A stretch of 64,000 nucleotides of DNA from the NCBI GenBank assembly GCA_038087015.1, contig JASBNA010000003.1, positions 620,001-684,000 on the forward strand. The letters are read 5' to 3'. The notes under the pieces were generated by a model. That model did not search any database and was not told the origin of the DNA. It was given only the letters and a program-made list of their open reading frames with translations. The DNA comes from Cerrena zonata (Eukaryota; Basidiomycota; Agaricomycetes; Polyporales; Cerrenaceae). Shown here piece by piece: positions 1-11,676 of the stretch. Made by a program: the position numbers and the translations under genes. Every line of letters starts with the position of its first letter. Position 1 is the stretch's first letter.

Positions 1-911
1 CTGCTGAAGGCTTGGGTGGGGAAGTATTACGTCCATTATCAGAATCGGAGGAAGGCGGGTACGAATCATTTCGGGTGAGCATCTTGGAACTTGCAGCCTT
101 CATAAATCCTACGCCACGCGAAAGGGTTCGTGAAATTGTATCTTCAATGTCTGTATCGCTACTCGAACTAGTATCTCTGCGTCTTGGTGAAGAGTGACCA
201 TTTTCCGGAGGTCCGAGAGGAGCAATAGCAAAAGCGACTGGTTGAGAAAGATGTTCTAACATGCCTTCTGTAATTTTCCAAAAGTGATTGAACGCGTCAC
301 CACCTTCGCTCTGAAAATGTTGGGGATATTAATGAGTTCTCGTATGCGAAGCTATATATGTGACACTAACCCTTTGGGCGAGCAGCATGAAGGATTCGTC
401 GACTGTCTGTTGCGAGTCTGAGAGAGTATTGCGACCGCTAGGTGGTGGAGAAGGGGATGATACAGGCGGGGCCAAAGAAGAGGGTCCTGCCGTATTTGAG
501 GGTGCCTGTGGTAGTTTCTGAGGTAGCGAGGGGTCTTTGTTCTCGTCTTTAAGCTTTGTTATCTTCCTCTGCAATTCCTTCCCCGCCTTATTGTGCTCGT
601 TGTAGAGCATTCGAAGGGTGCGCTTCGTCTGAAGATGTCACTCATGAACATACTCTCATCCACGCACAACAATTATTGGAAGCGCTATTTGCGCACATTT
701 TCCTCACTGGAGGCATCAACACATGTCAAAAAAGCAGCTGCAGCTTTATAGTGTTCTTCTGCTGCAGGAATCAATAAACCCTGTGCAATGTAATCTTCGG
801 CGTTCGCGGCGTGCTGATGAGCCTAATACAGATAATTGGACAGGTTGAGTATAGTATTAGTTAGAAGGAAGATACGGATTACCGCATTCAAGGAGACTCT
901 ATGGAAGCCAT
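1..911 (-). CDS. MIT-domain protein (Atg38/NRBF2-like), C-terminus cut by window edge
   Basis: Exons read on the minus strand: 883-911, 697-822, 371-628 and 310 down to beyond position 1. The N-terminal part (about residues 8-75) is an alanine-rich helical hairpin (AHQHAANAEDYIAQG, then EEHYKAAAAF, then KRTLRMLYNEHNKAGKELQR) that resembles MIT domains such as that of NRBF2/Atg38, a subunit of the autophagy PI3-kinase complex. A low-complexity serine/proline region and an FWKITEGMLEHL segment follow. Exon 1 needs one extra base at 890-891: as it stands the ATG at 911 runs into a stop after seven codons, whereas one added T in the coding strand gives ten codons that splice in frame to exon 2. 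The gene faces the unknown gene at 1318. MIT assignment is moderately sure; the Atg38 role is inference. Confidence 0.7.
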
Positions 912-1317
912 AGGACTAGGAAGATAACAAGACGTGGTGGTCGGAACGGCAGAGTGCTGTTTGTGGTGTCTTCAGTGCGCGTTTGCCTCCGTCCTTTAGG
1001 CGAATCGCGGAGTTACAAATCGAACAATGATCGAAGTTCTACATTTGGTAATATTATTCTCTTGCTGAGGATTCGAGGAGCAGACTATGAGAAACTTTCG
1101 AAGGCTAGGTACTTCAGTCTGCAATATTCTCAGCTTGGGTTAACTTCCACTCGAAGATATCCCAGAGTGTAGTCAACATTGCGGCAGACTTCCCTCGGAA
1201 CGCGGTTCGGAATGGACGGCGGATCGTGTCAACTGCATCCACCCCTTGTAGTATAAATACGGCGTTGAACGAGGTAATAGTGCTATACCATACATCCTTA
1301 CCCCTCCATTTATCAAC

Positions 1318-2126
1318 ATGCTTAACATCTTCCGCCAGAAAGACAAACGGGCTCAGGCTGGTTCTGAGGCCCCTGTCTTTCAAACAAACCCGAATGTCGA
1401 CCGACCAAGAAGCAATCTCGTCAGGCGACCATCATTGAAAGTGAAGACTATTCTGCAGCACACAGTGAACATAGGAGCTAAACGTAATCTTACACGTCTA
1501 CTGGTATGTACATTTACCTTCATACTAGAGGGGAAGTTATCCTAAAATTGTATATTTAGTCCACTTCCGGTAGCGTCGATCGCTCTTCCAAACCACCTCC
1601 CAAAGTGCAGAAGTCACATTCAGCGGAGTTAGAACAGTCAATCAAGCAAATAGGGTCGTTATTCAAGAGAGAGGCCACAGCTTCCGAGATGCAAGGCAAC
1701 GTTATAGACCCCAATCCGGATGACGATAGTGCTGGGGATATCAGACGAATCCGACACGTCTCAGGCGTGACCTCCCATTCCCCTACAGTTGTTACACCAG
1801 ACAGATCATCAGCAGGGAGCTTTCCACCTCATGATCCTGGTGTCATACCAGAAGTCGTATTTGTTCACCATTCCGATGATGAAGAGTCGATTTTCTCTGA
1901 GTACAGCATCTATTCACAGGCTTCGTCGCCGATGGATCAGGTATGCCTTTTTCTGACCTAGAAAATCCTTCACAAAAACTGATGTGTGCTTTCACAGCAG
2001 TCGGGATCGTCATATCAGGCCAAGACATCACCCCACGATTACTTGAAGGTCAACATCCCAGATGGTACCTTAGAACCACCAACCAGCCCGCGTGAGATGT
2101 TGCATAAGCGGTCGCGTTGTCCTTGA
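1318..2126 (+). CDS. Hypothetical fungal protein, serine-rich, 231 aa
   Basis: Three exons, 1318-1503, 1560-1940 and 1998-2126, join in frame with GT-AG introns of 56 and 57 bases. The protein starts MLNIFRQKDK, has a basic N-terminal third, a short helix (AELEQSIKQIGSLFKRE) in the middle and an acidic, serine-rich second half with the patch HHSDDEESIFSEYSIYSQ. It ends in a basic tail, REMLHKRSRCP. No domain or signal peptide is visible and I do not recognise the family. A TATA-like stretch, AGTATAAATAC, lies about 70 bases upstream of the ATG at 1318. It is divergent from the MIT-domain gene, with 406 bases between start codons. The splice phases and the codon-level openness support a real gene; the function is unknown. 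Confidence 0.65.
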
Positions 2127-2931
2127 ATTTTACGGGTTTCGACACGTACTCTTGAAGTTACTGTTTGTGTGTGATATAGCATGGACTATCATAGTTTAGT
2201 ATAATGAATTAACTTTATCCACTCAACTGTGTGTTATCAAATTATCGAGAGCTCCTGCAACATCAGACTGATAATAGGCTCACTCACGCGTGGTGATGCT
2301 AGGAGAAAGTGATCATTCACTTTCTTGTAAAGCTAAGTAGTCATAGTGTGGTATTTTGTGTATTGATAATTCTTGGTGAACGTATTGATATACTTATCCC
2401 GAGCTTTTCGTCCCGAAGGGTTGTCACGTTCTCCAAAGTTACGAACCTGCGGATGGTGAGTTTTCTCTGAGATATTGATCATTTAAAATGTCAGATACCA
2501 TAGGGGCACGCCTATGCTTTCAGCGAAACGGCTTTGGACCACCAAAAATTACCCTTTAAGTCACAACAACCTGGAAGACAGTAAACTTCTAGAGGATGTA
2601 CTGCAAGTAGTTACTGTACCTGAACAGTTATGCGTTCGGTGAGCCTGAAAGTGAGGGTGTCGCTGGATTTATAGCCATCGAGGTGCAATATATATGGTAT
2701 TATCTGGCACACTTATAAGTGAGAGTTCGAATCCGAGTTCAATGTTTAAAACGTTTAGAGTACAGAGAAGTCCGACCGACCGAAACGCGGATAGATTCAT
2801 GCTTAGTCATCGAGCTCGCTTCACGATCAGTCGAATCGACATCATCTTAGGCCCAGAAAGTAAATCCCAATTCAAAGTTCCTTTGCTTTCGCTTTCGCCT
2901 TTCTTTACACTTCCAGATCCAATCGTGCGCC
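2127..2931. other. Intergenic region, no gene seen
   Basis: This 0.8 kb between the unknown gene and CCT1 holds no recognisable coding exon or RNA gene. The part next to CCT1 is pyrimidine-rich (CTTTGCTTTCGCTTTCGCC), as is common just upstream of highly expressed fungal genes. Confidence 0.6.
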
Positions 2932-5022
2932 ATGTCTATGTTCGCGCGGGATCCTCGCGCAGGTGCTTTCCTTGGTGGTGATAGGGTTTCCGGGCAGGAT
3001 ATTCGGGACCAGAATGGTGAGTGATCGACTTGTTTATGAGAATGAAGAACGCGATATTGAAGTTAATGTATGATGGAATTCCACAGTCCTCGCTGCTCAG
3101 ACGATTGCGAATATCGTAAAATCTTCTCTCGGACCGTTAGGTCTTGACAAAATGCTTGTAGACAATATTGGAGTACGTGCTAGAAAGTCGTTAAAACCCA
3201 ATACCCATTAGACTTACGCGTCTTACCTCATGCAGGAAGTCACCATCTCAAACGACGGTGCTACCATCCTCGCACTTCTCGCAGTAGAACACCCTGCAGG
3301 CCGTATCTTTGTTGATCTCGCTCAAAAACAAGATAAAGAAGTTGGCGATGGTACCACTTCGGTTGTCCTCATCGCTGCTGAGCTCCTTCGACGCGCCAAT
3401 GAATTGGTCAAGCAGAAAATTCATCCTACAACGATCATTACCGGATACCGTCTAGCTTGTCGCGAAGCTTGCAAGTTTATGCAAGATCAGATGAGTATAA
3501 AGGTGGATGCGCTTGGTCGGGAGGCTTTGATCAATGCTGCAAAGACGAGTATGTCGAGCAAGATCATCGGCAGGTGAGTCAAATGTGTTTTATATGCGTC
3601 TCGGAATGTACCCTTATGCATGATGCTACCGCAGCGACGATGACTTATTCGCACCTATGGCCGTGGACGCAATGCAAGCCGTCAGGACTATCAACTCTCG
3701 AGGAGACATCAGATACCCTGTCAAGGCTGTAAACATCCTGAAAGCTCACGGAAGGAGTGCACGAGAGTCTCTTTTTGTCAAGGGTTATGCTTTGAACTGC
3801 ACCGTTGCTAGTCAAGGTAAGCATCGTTGTCTTTTGCTACTTGTTTCACTTATTGACTATTTCATTAGCGATGAAAACTCGCATCACGGGTGCCAAAATT
3901 GCATGCCTCGACATTAATTTGCAAAAGGCACGCATGCAATTAGGTATACAAATCCTTGTGGACGATCCTGAGCAACTCGAGGATATCCGTAAACGGTAAA
4001 TAATCATCCGCTTCTTTTTCGAAGAGGGAAATTGACGCAAGTCATGCATAATCTAGTGAAGCCGAAATTACTCTTGAACGTATCCGCAAGATCCTTGCAG
4101 CTGGTGCTAATGTCGTCCTTACGACCAAGGGTATCGACGACCTTTGTCTGAAGGAATTTGTTGAAGCCGGAGCAATGGCCGTCCGACGATGCAGAAAAGA
4201 AGATCTCCGTCGGATCGCAAAGGCGACCGGTGGTACCCTTGTGTCAAGTTTGGCGAACTTGGAAGGTGAAGAATCATTCGAAGCTAGTTACCTCGGTACT
4301 GCGGAGGAAGTTTCTCAAGAGAGGATTTCTGACGACGAGTGTATCCTTATCAAGGGCACAAAAGTCGTCAGCTCTGCTTCCATCATCTTGCGTGGTGCAA
4401 ACGATTACATGCTCGACGAGATGGAGCGGGCTTTGCATGATACACTCTCTATCATCAAACGAACCCTTGAGAGTGGTTCGGTTGTTCCGGGTGGTGGTGC
4501 TGTCGAGACGGCATTATCCATTTACCTCGAGAACTTTGCTACGACATTGGTGAGTTTATTTCTTAAACCATTAAAATCTACGTTCTCACTGTATTATTCC
4601 TCAGGGTTCACGAGAACAACTTGCCATCGCAGAGTTTGCTAGCTCATTATTGGTGATTCCCAAGCAACTCGCTGTGAACGCCGCAAAAGATTCCACAGAC
4701 CTTGTAGCGAAGCTTCGTGCATACCACAATGCCGCCCAGAACGCGCCGGCTGGTGACCCGAAGAAGGTTCTACTCCAATACGGCTTGGACCTTCTCAACG
4801 GCGAAGTTCGAGACAATGTCACGGCTGGCATTCTTGAACCGACTGTTAGCAAGGTTCGCAGTTTGAAGTCCGCCTTCGAGGCTGCAGTATCCCTGCTTCG
4901 TATTGACGATGCCATCCAATGTGTTGCCGGTATGTCACTTTTCATGTCGAGATACCAAAGTGTCTCATCTGACCATTCTTACACTAGAATCCACCGGAGA
5001 AGCTGACCCACATGGTCACTGA
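2932..5022 (+). CDS. TCP1: T-complex protein 1 subunit alpha (CCT1), chaperonin
   Basis: Eight exons (2932-3016, 3087-3172, 3236-3573, 3635-3816, 3869-3995, 4057-4549, 4605-4929, 4988-5022) join in frame to 556 residues, the usual length for CCT1. CCT1 is one of eight subunits of the cytosolic chaperonin TRiC, which folds actin, tubulin and WD-repeat proteins. The N-terminus carries [12 protein letters not shown] and [16 protein letters not shown], the ATP-binding GDGTTS motif lies near residue 90, LKAHGRS near 200, and the apical part contains [12 protein letters not shown], typical of the alpha subunit. The second equatorial half has the VVPGGGAVE motif. Subunit identity rests on [20 protein letters not shown] and [18 protein letters not shown] segments that match CCT1 rather than the other subunits. 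No disruption is seen, so this gene is a good internal control for the frameshifts found elsewhere. Confidence 0.97.
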
Positions 5023-5223
5023 GACTAAAGACAAGTTGTACTGTAGATGCACAATAATAGAATGCTTTTGAAACTCTCGCTCCAACCACGAACTTTGTGT
5101 TGCTCCTGCGGCCTCAACGTCTGTAGGCTCTGAATGTGCTCTCGACAATGGACTACTGTTCTTTCTTTTCCATTCTGGTTTGTGGGTGCATCGCTTGTGA
5201 ATCGTGATGGGACCTCGACAGTC

Positions 5224-5236
5224 ACGCGTGACGCGT
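5224..5236. promoter_or_regulatory. Two adjacent MluI cell-cycle boxes (ACGCGT) upstream of CDC27
   Basis: The 425 bases between CCT1 and CDC27 contain no gene. Inside them ACGCGT occurs at 5224-5229 and again at 5231-5236, separated by one base. ACGCGT is the MBF target known from ascomycete cell-cycle genes. The site lies about 210 bases before the CDC27 start codon. The hexamer alone is not enriched in this window, so function is only a suggestion. Confidence 0.35.
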
Positions 5237-5447
5237 CGAGTCAGCTGATTGTGACGCGCTGTTGGTTTGGGCAAGCTCAGTGTGCTCTGAGTTCTTGACC
5301 ATCTCTCCATCCTCTGCACCTTAGTCTCTGTCATATTCCGTCCAAGCACCGCCTGTCCTCTGTTACCGACCCCTAGAAATTGGTTGAAGCTACATTTGCG
5401 ATCTTACACCATCTACTTATGCGCCAGTCGCGGTAGCACTTACACTC

Positions 5448-8400
5448 ATGCAGTCAGCTACAACTTCTCCCCCGTCAATATACCTCCAGCAGCGATATAG
5501 TTCTCTAGTATGGTCTTGTCTTGACGCTGATCTGCACCGCTCTGCTGTCTTTTACGCCGAACGGTACTATGTCACCGATATTCATAATCATGATGCACGC
5601 CATTTATATGCCACTGCTCTTCTACGCGCTGGTCAACCCCATTCTGCACTTCACCTAGTCGATCTCGCAACAGATGCTCGATGTCCTGGGTGCTGCGAAG
5701 TGAAATCGAGATGTTGCACGGTACTCGGTCGACATAGACAAGCGAGACAAGCCCTCGAGGAGACACTTAGGGATCCTTCGTATATCCCCTCCCGTACGTG
5801 TCAATCGAATTTTCACGCGTCGTGGCAGAATAGTTCATTCAAACTTCCCTCTTCATACGCATATAGCATCCATGAATTACCACGGCACGCGGGCATTCCC
5901 CGAGAACGCTGCCCTGCACTGTCATGCGGCGGCGTCTGCTGCTCAAGGTAATCAACTCGATGCGGCAGCAACGAGTTACGAGGAGGCGTTGAGGTTGGAT
6001 CCTATGGTATGGGAGGCGTTTGAGGGTCTTTGTGCTTTGGGTACGCCAAGTTCGATTCTCTTTACGTAACCTAACCCGCTCAATTTACTCGCCTTCTTTC
6101 AAGGGAGAGCACCCTCCGTTGATTCCATATATCCCTCGAAACCTGCGCCAACTTATGGATCCTTGGAAGACGCACCAAGTATACCCCTCTCAACAGGCGC
6201 GGGATTCTTCACTCCAGTCGCTGGAAGCAGCGGAAACCTCTTTAACCTATGGCGGCTCGACCAGAGTTCGAGCAAACCACCCTTTCGAATGGGTCCACCC
6301 GGCCCACGGGACTCAATGTAACTACTACTCGCTACACACGCCCAAAGACACTAATTCAAATATTTTTTCAATAGAGCTTCAGCGGATTCTTCGTTCTTTC
6401 CAGAAGACTCCTTCCGATTAGGCTTCCTACGACCAAGTCGATCTCAACCTGCGACCACATTAGCGGTCCAACCCCCAGCTGTGCGTCCTCTTTCCTCCGC
6501 CGATGAAGCTGGGCCCGTGGCGAAGAAGCCGCGTTCTATGCGCCAGCGTGGTGCCGCTCCGCCCTCTTCCACACCAGCAGCGGTGACTGATAATCCTCCT
6601 CTGAAGCCGTCCAAATCCGTTATGTCAATATTCCAGGGGGCGGAAGAACGGTCGTCAAAAAACTCTACTACTACATCAAAGGCACGCGCACGCCCGGCCC
6701 TGACAGTTGCTAACATCTTCTCATCTCCTGGTCGTCGTGCTCAGCATGCGGCGACGTCCTCTAGATCAAATAATGCTCCCCCATCGAAGACGGCCAGGGA
6801 GCAACAACCACCAAACGCCACGGGCCAGATCATTACACGAAGGAGTTCAAGGTTGCTGTCAGGGAATAAACAAACTCCTGCACCTCTAAAGGTGTGTGAT
6901 TGCTTGATTTTGAAGTCGACGCGCTTGCTGCTAATTTTTTTATTTTGTGTTCTGTTATGATATTATAGCAGGCGACTGGGAAACGGAAAGTACCAGCACG
7001 GACTCGTCCTATGTCAGATACAGATATGGACGACGATTCAATTGATTTAGCTGCTCCTCCGTTATCTCCTCAACCAGTACAGCAACTCCTGCCAGACGCG
7101 GGTAATGAACAAGCCGCACAAGACACATATGAAATGGCCATGGCCGAGTTTGAGATCTACAACTTGACACGAATATTTGCGCGTGCCACGAAAGCGTTAG
7201 CTACGTATGATTGTCGGACGTGTCTAGATGAGCTGGAAACACTGCCTTCAAATCACCAGAGATCCGCATGGGTCATGGCTATGGTTGGAAAGGCGCACTT
7301 TGAGTTGGGCGAATATGCTGCGGTACGTAGATGGCCCGTTCTGGCGTGCTTCGATCCAAGTACACCTGTAGTCGTTCATCTGAACTTACTTTATTTGATC
7401 TTTGCATTACTGTTTAGGCGCAGCGTGCCTTTGAGGCTGTCCGTAACTTGGAGCCTTATCGGCTCTGGGACATGGAAGTGTATTCAACATTGCTGTGGCA
7501 TTTACAACGCAGTGTGCCCCTGTCATTTCTGGCTCAAGAGCTGCTCTCTATTAGCCCCCGGTCGCCGCAAGCCTGGATCGCAGTTGGCAATTGCTTTTCG
7601 CTACAGAAGGAGAAGACGCAGGCGCTGACATGTTTCCGCCGCGCGTTTCAACTGGATCCCTCTTGTGCTTATGCGTATACACTGAGTGGACACGAGTTGA
7701 TCGACGAAGACTTTGATAAGGCTATCAACTTTTTCCAGTCTGCTTTACGTGTTGATCCACGACATTACAATGCATGGTACGTCGTAACCCGTTTTGTTTT
7801 GATGGATATGCTTATCTCTAACCTTGATACCAACCCTCATCTTTGCATTCTTCCCATGCTGCTTTTGTTTATGTCTTTATCAGGTACGGTCTGGGGACCT
7901 GCTACATGCGAATGAGCAAGTTGCGGCTTGCGGACTATCACTTCCGAAGGGCGGCCGAGATCCATCCTAACAATGCCATCCTGTTAGGATGCGTGGGCAT
8001 GGTGAGTCAAGAACACTTGCAGATACCCTGAGCTATCTCTATCTTCCATAGAAGCTGCTCCTGATTTCATTTTATCAAATGACCGAGAACCGGATGACTG
8101 ATGATGATTGTGTTCTTGACAGATCTATGAACGGACAAACGACACACAAGCAGCATTGTCCATGTTTAACCAGGCTATCCAGCTGTCTGCGGAGAACGCG
8201 CTCGTACGGTATCACAGAGCGAAGGTGCTTATCGCGCTAAGAAAATACTCGGTATGGACTGTTTCCCATCAACGAGTTAATCGGAGTTGCTAAATGATAC
8301 GGCGTCTTTTATTATGTTTCTATCTCGTTATTCGCATGGGGCTGTTGCTTTGTCAATTTGGCTATTTAGCTTGCGATACAGGATCTGGAGCTGCTCCGGG

Positions 8401-8600
8401 CGTCCTCTCCGGACGAGTCGAATGTGGTGTTCCAATTGGCACGAGTGTACCGACTGATGGGGAACAGGGTGAAGGCAGCACAGCTGCTTGCGGTGGCGCG
8501 AGACGTGTCGCCGAAGAGTATCAACAAGATACGGAGACTGTTGGAGACGGGGCCGGATGCGGAAGCGGAGGACGACAGTGTGATGGAGGATATAAGATGA
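5448..8600 (+). CDS. CDC27: Anaphase-promoting complex subunit 3 (CDC27), TPR protein
   Basis: Nine exons (5448-5793, 5867-6040, 6104-6317, 6375-6891, 6969-7322, 7418-7776, 7884-8001, 8123-8251, 8370-8600) give an 813-residue protein. APC3/CDC27 is a TPR scaffold of the anaphase-promoting complex, a ubiquitin ligase, and in known complexes binds the IR tail of Cdc20/Cdh1. The N-terminal TPR block (about 1-180) includes HDARHLYATALLRAGQPHSA. A serine/proline-rich disordered linker (about 180-400) follows, as in other CDC27 proteins. The C-terminal TPR superhelix begins near residue 460 and contains SPQAWIAVGNCFSLQKEK, FQLDPSCAYAYTLSGHE, DPRHYNAWYGLG and SPKSINKIRRLLETG, which are CDC27 hallmarks. 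It ends in an acidic tail. Splice phases all agree and no frame break is seen. Confidence 0.95.
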
Positions 8601-9384
8601 TTGGGGAGGAGGATATCTAGGGCGACCTAGGATTGTACATAGGATCTGTCGACTTGCGTGCTATTCGATATCTGGCGCGAATTGTGCTGTGTGAGGGCAG
8701 TGGCGGCTAAATGAGGCAAGAGTTGCGGGGGTGGTTGCGAGTATTGTGCCAGCTGAGGTTGCGAGTCAGTGCGGGGGAATGACGCTGCTGGACCAGTGTG
8801 ACTGAGTGACAAGAGGGTAGACGCAGCCCCGAAGGCACCCGAGCGTATGGGTTTGAGTCACCGGTGATTATGGGGCGCTTGGACGGAGGTCTCTGTCACA
8901 GGCGACTGGCGGGGTCCCCGTTGGGTCGAGTGCGTGACGGTAACAGTGGTAGTGCAGTAACCTACCATCCTTATAAGGCCCCCTCGCTTGCCTCCGTCTC
9001 CTTCACGGCCCTTGCCTCCTCACTTCAACATCATGTCTGCCTGAGCACAAACGCGTCTCCCCCCGTGTCTAACCACTTCATTTCTCGTCAATCCGCTTGA
9101 CCGTCCCATTAGCTGTCAGGCGAGACTGAAATTAAGCATGGTTAACAAGTCCTTCCGTATCTCCAAGAACGGCACTCTCCTGTTCGAACCTTTCGAAGTA
9201 TACCGTATACACCGTTGAACATAGACTTATATATCTTCGGTCTCGTATGTCCTCTCCCCTTTCTACCCCCTCCTCATCCCTGCTAATGCGCCACATGACT
9301 CGACCCTTAGAACGCACCCGTGTCATGAGCAGTCGCTCAACCGACTTTATACGCCACACCATATCAAACACCCCGCAACACACC
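8601..9384. other. Intergenic region with TATA-like box before the acidic protein gene
   Basis: No gene is seen between CDC27 and the next open frame. The stretch around 9226-9235 (CTTATATATC) is TATA-like and lies about 155 bases upstream of the start chosen at 9385. The region from about 8990 on is pyrimidine-rich. Confidence 0.4.
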
Positions 9385-10311
9385 ATGTCCGACTCTTCCT
9401 CTCTATTCTGTCTTGCCCACAACAAACTCCAGTCTGCGGTCGGTGGTCACGGCCACCACGCCAAAGACGCCAGTTTGCACCGTTGGGTACTTCTCAAAAA
9501 TGTTATCATACGCTCCCATATTGCCGCTCCTGAACCGTCCTCCCCTTCGGACACGGCGGGAGCTGACTCTGTAAATAGACCTGAAGAACGCCGCGATGAG
9601 GTTGAGCAGGACTCATTCATGTTCCCAGACCCTGACGCCCTTCTTGCTAATGCTGAGGACGACGAGGATGACTGTATGGGAGAAGACCAGTGGTTGGATG
9701 CTTTGCTAGAGGATCTTGGCGACTCTGATGACGAGGATATGGATGACGGTCTCTCCCTCCCCAATACACCTAATCACGAGGAAGACGAACCGTTGAGTCC
9801 TCTATATTCCCCAATGTCCTCCTCAGACGACCTGGTCGAACAATCCAACTACTATTATCCTCCGCAGATAGCTATTCCATACCCAATTCCTTATCCACCC
9901 CTGCATCCCCCTCTCATCCCATCTTGGCTCAATTTTGACCATTCGAACGAAGAAGATTCTATCTTAACTCCCAGCCCTCCGCTCTATCATGACCCCCTTC
10001 CTTATTCTTCTCAGGATGATGATATAGAAGACCTCCCTGTTCCGGATGCTATAGAAGATACTTCGGACGATGAATCCGACGCCCCTTCGACGCCGGCGAC
10101 GACCTCGACGTCATCACTGACCCCTTCTACCTCTCTTCCCTCTCCCCGTGAGCGGACACGGCTTCATTCCCATCCCCATGTATATATCGGTACAGACGAT
10201 TCGTATTTCTACCCCTTTGAGCTTGATCCCCTCCCCTTCTCTGACAACGAGCGGCGTGTGCACCACCCGTCTCATCCCCCTTTTCAATGCCGTCTCTTTA
10301 TGGAATGTTAA
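9385..10311 (+). CDS. Acidic low-complexity protein of unknown function, 308 aa
   Basis: A single uninterrupted frame. It stays open upstream to another ATG at 9247, but 9385 is preferred because the conserved-looking part starts there (MSDSSSLFCLAHNKLQ, then LHRWVLLKN) and because the TATA-like sequence at about 9226 fits it better. After about residue 60 the protein is acidic and serine/proline-rich: MGEDQWLDALLEDLGDSDDE near residue 100 and a run of tyrosine/proline (YYYPPQIAIPYPIPYPP) near 160. The C-terminus HPHVYIGTDDSYFYPFELDP looks ordered. I think proteins with LHRWVLLKN near the start and SYFYPFELDP near the end recur in mushrooms, but I know no function. No domain, signal peptide or membrane segment is visible. 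Confidence 0.65.
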   Translation: MSDSSSLFCLAHNKLQSAVGGHGHHAKDASLHRWVLLKNVIIRSHIAAPEPSSPSDTAGADSVNRPEERRDEVEQDSFMFPDPDALLANAEDDEDDCMGEDQWLDALLEDLGDSDDEDMDDGLSLPNTPNHEEDEPLSPLYSPMSSSDDLVEQSNYYYPPQIAIPYPIPYPPLHPPLIPSWLNFDHSNEEDSILTPSPPLYHDPLPYSSQDDDIEDLPVPDAIEDTSDDESDAPSTPATTSTSSLTPSTSLPSPRERTRLHSHPHVYIGTDDSYFYPFELDPLPFSDNERRVHHPSHPPFQCRLFMEC

Positions 10312-11676
10312 TCTCTCTCTGCTCTTTCTCTGTGTATAGTTATGTTGTCGACATTTTCGACTTTCTCATCTCCCCATACAGTGCCCAGTGCCTTTTCTCT
10401 CTTTCTCTACTGTCTCATTTTGGTCGCTTATCCTATCGTCACTTAGCTACACCAAACTCCTGCTTTGCTCGTAATGATTTGTAGTCTTGTGGTCTTTCTC
10501 TCTCTCTCGCGGAATACAGGGTATATTTTCCGTACTTGCCGTCATTGATGGCGTGTTGTGGCGACAGTTGTGTTCGTTGCCTTCGCTTTTGCGCCACACC
10601 GCGGCGGAGGTGAAATAGGGTCCGCCAGGCGGCAACGACAATTGGTCAATGCTGATCTCATCCCGCTGAGGAAACGTGGGGCACATGTCCCGGGAGGTGG
10701 AACATTGGAACATCCTTGATTCGTCACTCGGTCGGAAACTCTAAAGTGTAACTGTTGTTACTCGCGCTTGGGCTTTGTGACCCAGTGACCCATATACATA
10801 TCACGGTATGTGTACGGTACTCCAGGTGGGTTGCGTTCAGTGTAGATAAAGTTCTCTGTGACTGCTCCAGCCTGTGTCCGGACGGACACAACCGCGCTAC
10901 GATTCTTCGGAGAGAAGATCAGAAGTGGGTTGACGAAGGTTGGGACCTTGCCCCGTAGTACTTGCGGCGCAAGATCTTCAAGACCCTGTTGGTGGTCTAA
11001 GGCCGGGGGGTGTATGACAAAGTGACTCACCAAGCGAGAACTCTATTGATAAGGAGGTTGTTGTTGCTCCCAAGATATCAATGATGCACACCGGCGGTAC
11101 AATAATAGGATGCTGTCCAATCATCGAATTCATAGAACCTACAAGATGGAAAGAATACAATTATAGGGTCCCTAGGATGATGACTCTGACTGTGATGGTG
11201 CTAGCCAATGACCGGTAACCGCGGTGCGCCTCTTGCAGAAGGGCAGAGAACCTCTTGCCTAAGCACATCAGAAATAGACCAAACCTTTCGAATCGCCCGG
11301 TGACAATAACGCAACGCACACGACACACAAAAAGCAATAGAAGATCCTTGACAGGCAATTTCAGTCAAGCTTGGACCATCAGGGTCCTAGGGACAATGCC
11401 GGACAATGCGCTGAAGACCCGTCCGACCTGGGGATGGGACCGTGTAATCAAGACTTAGATAACCTACTTTCCCTATCTGAGCCTCGATTCAAGTCCCTTT
11501 TCAGCTATTCATTAATCCCCCACATCTTTCATCTTGTGCGACGAGATGACATGTACAAGGCAAGACAAGAAGACTGGAAGTAATCTCGAGCCGCTTCTCC
11601 CATCTTTCTCTCGCCTTCCGGATCCCTCTTCTCTGTGTATATATCCGTGATTCGAGTCCCTCAACCTTCCTTCTCT
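10312..11676. other. Intergenic region, no gene seen
   Basis: These 1.36 kb lie between the acidic protein and the SRR1-like gene, which end towards each other. A 91-codon minus-strand frame at 10758-11033 and several shorter ones are present, but none shows recognisable motifs or matching splice partners. Confidence 0.5.

Noticed and set aside
10758..11033. 91-codon minus-strand frame with GKVPTFVNPLLIFSPKNR
   Set aside because: Looks protein-like in places but has no recognised homology, no partner exons and no promoter signs.
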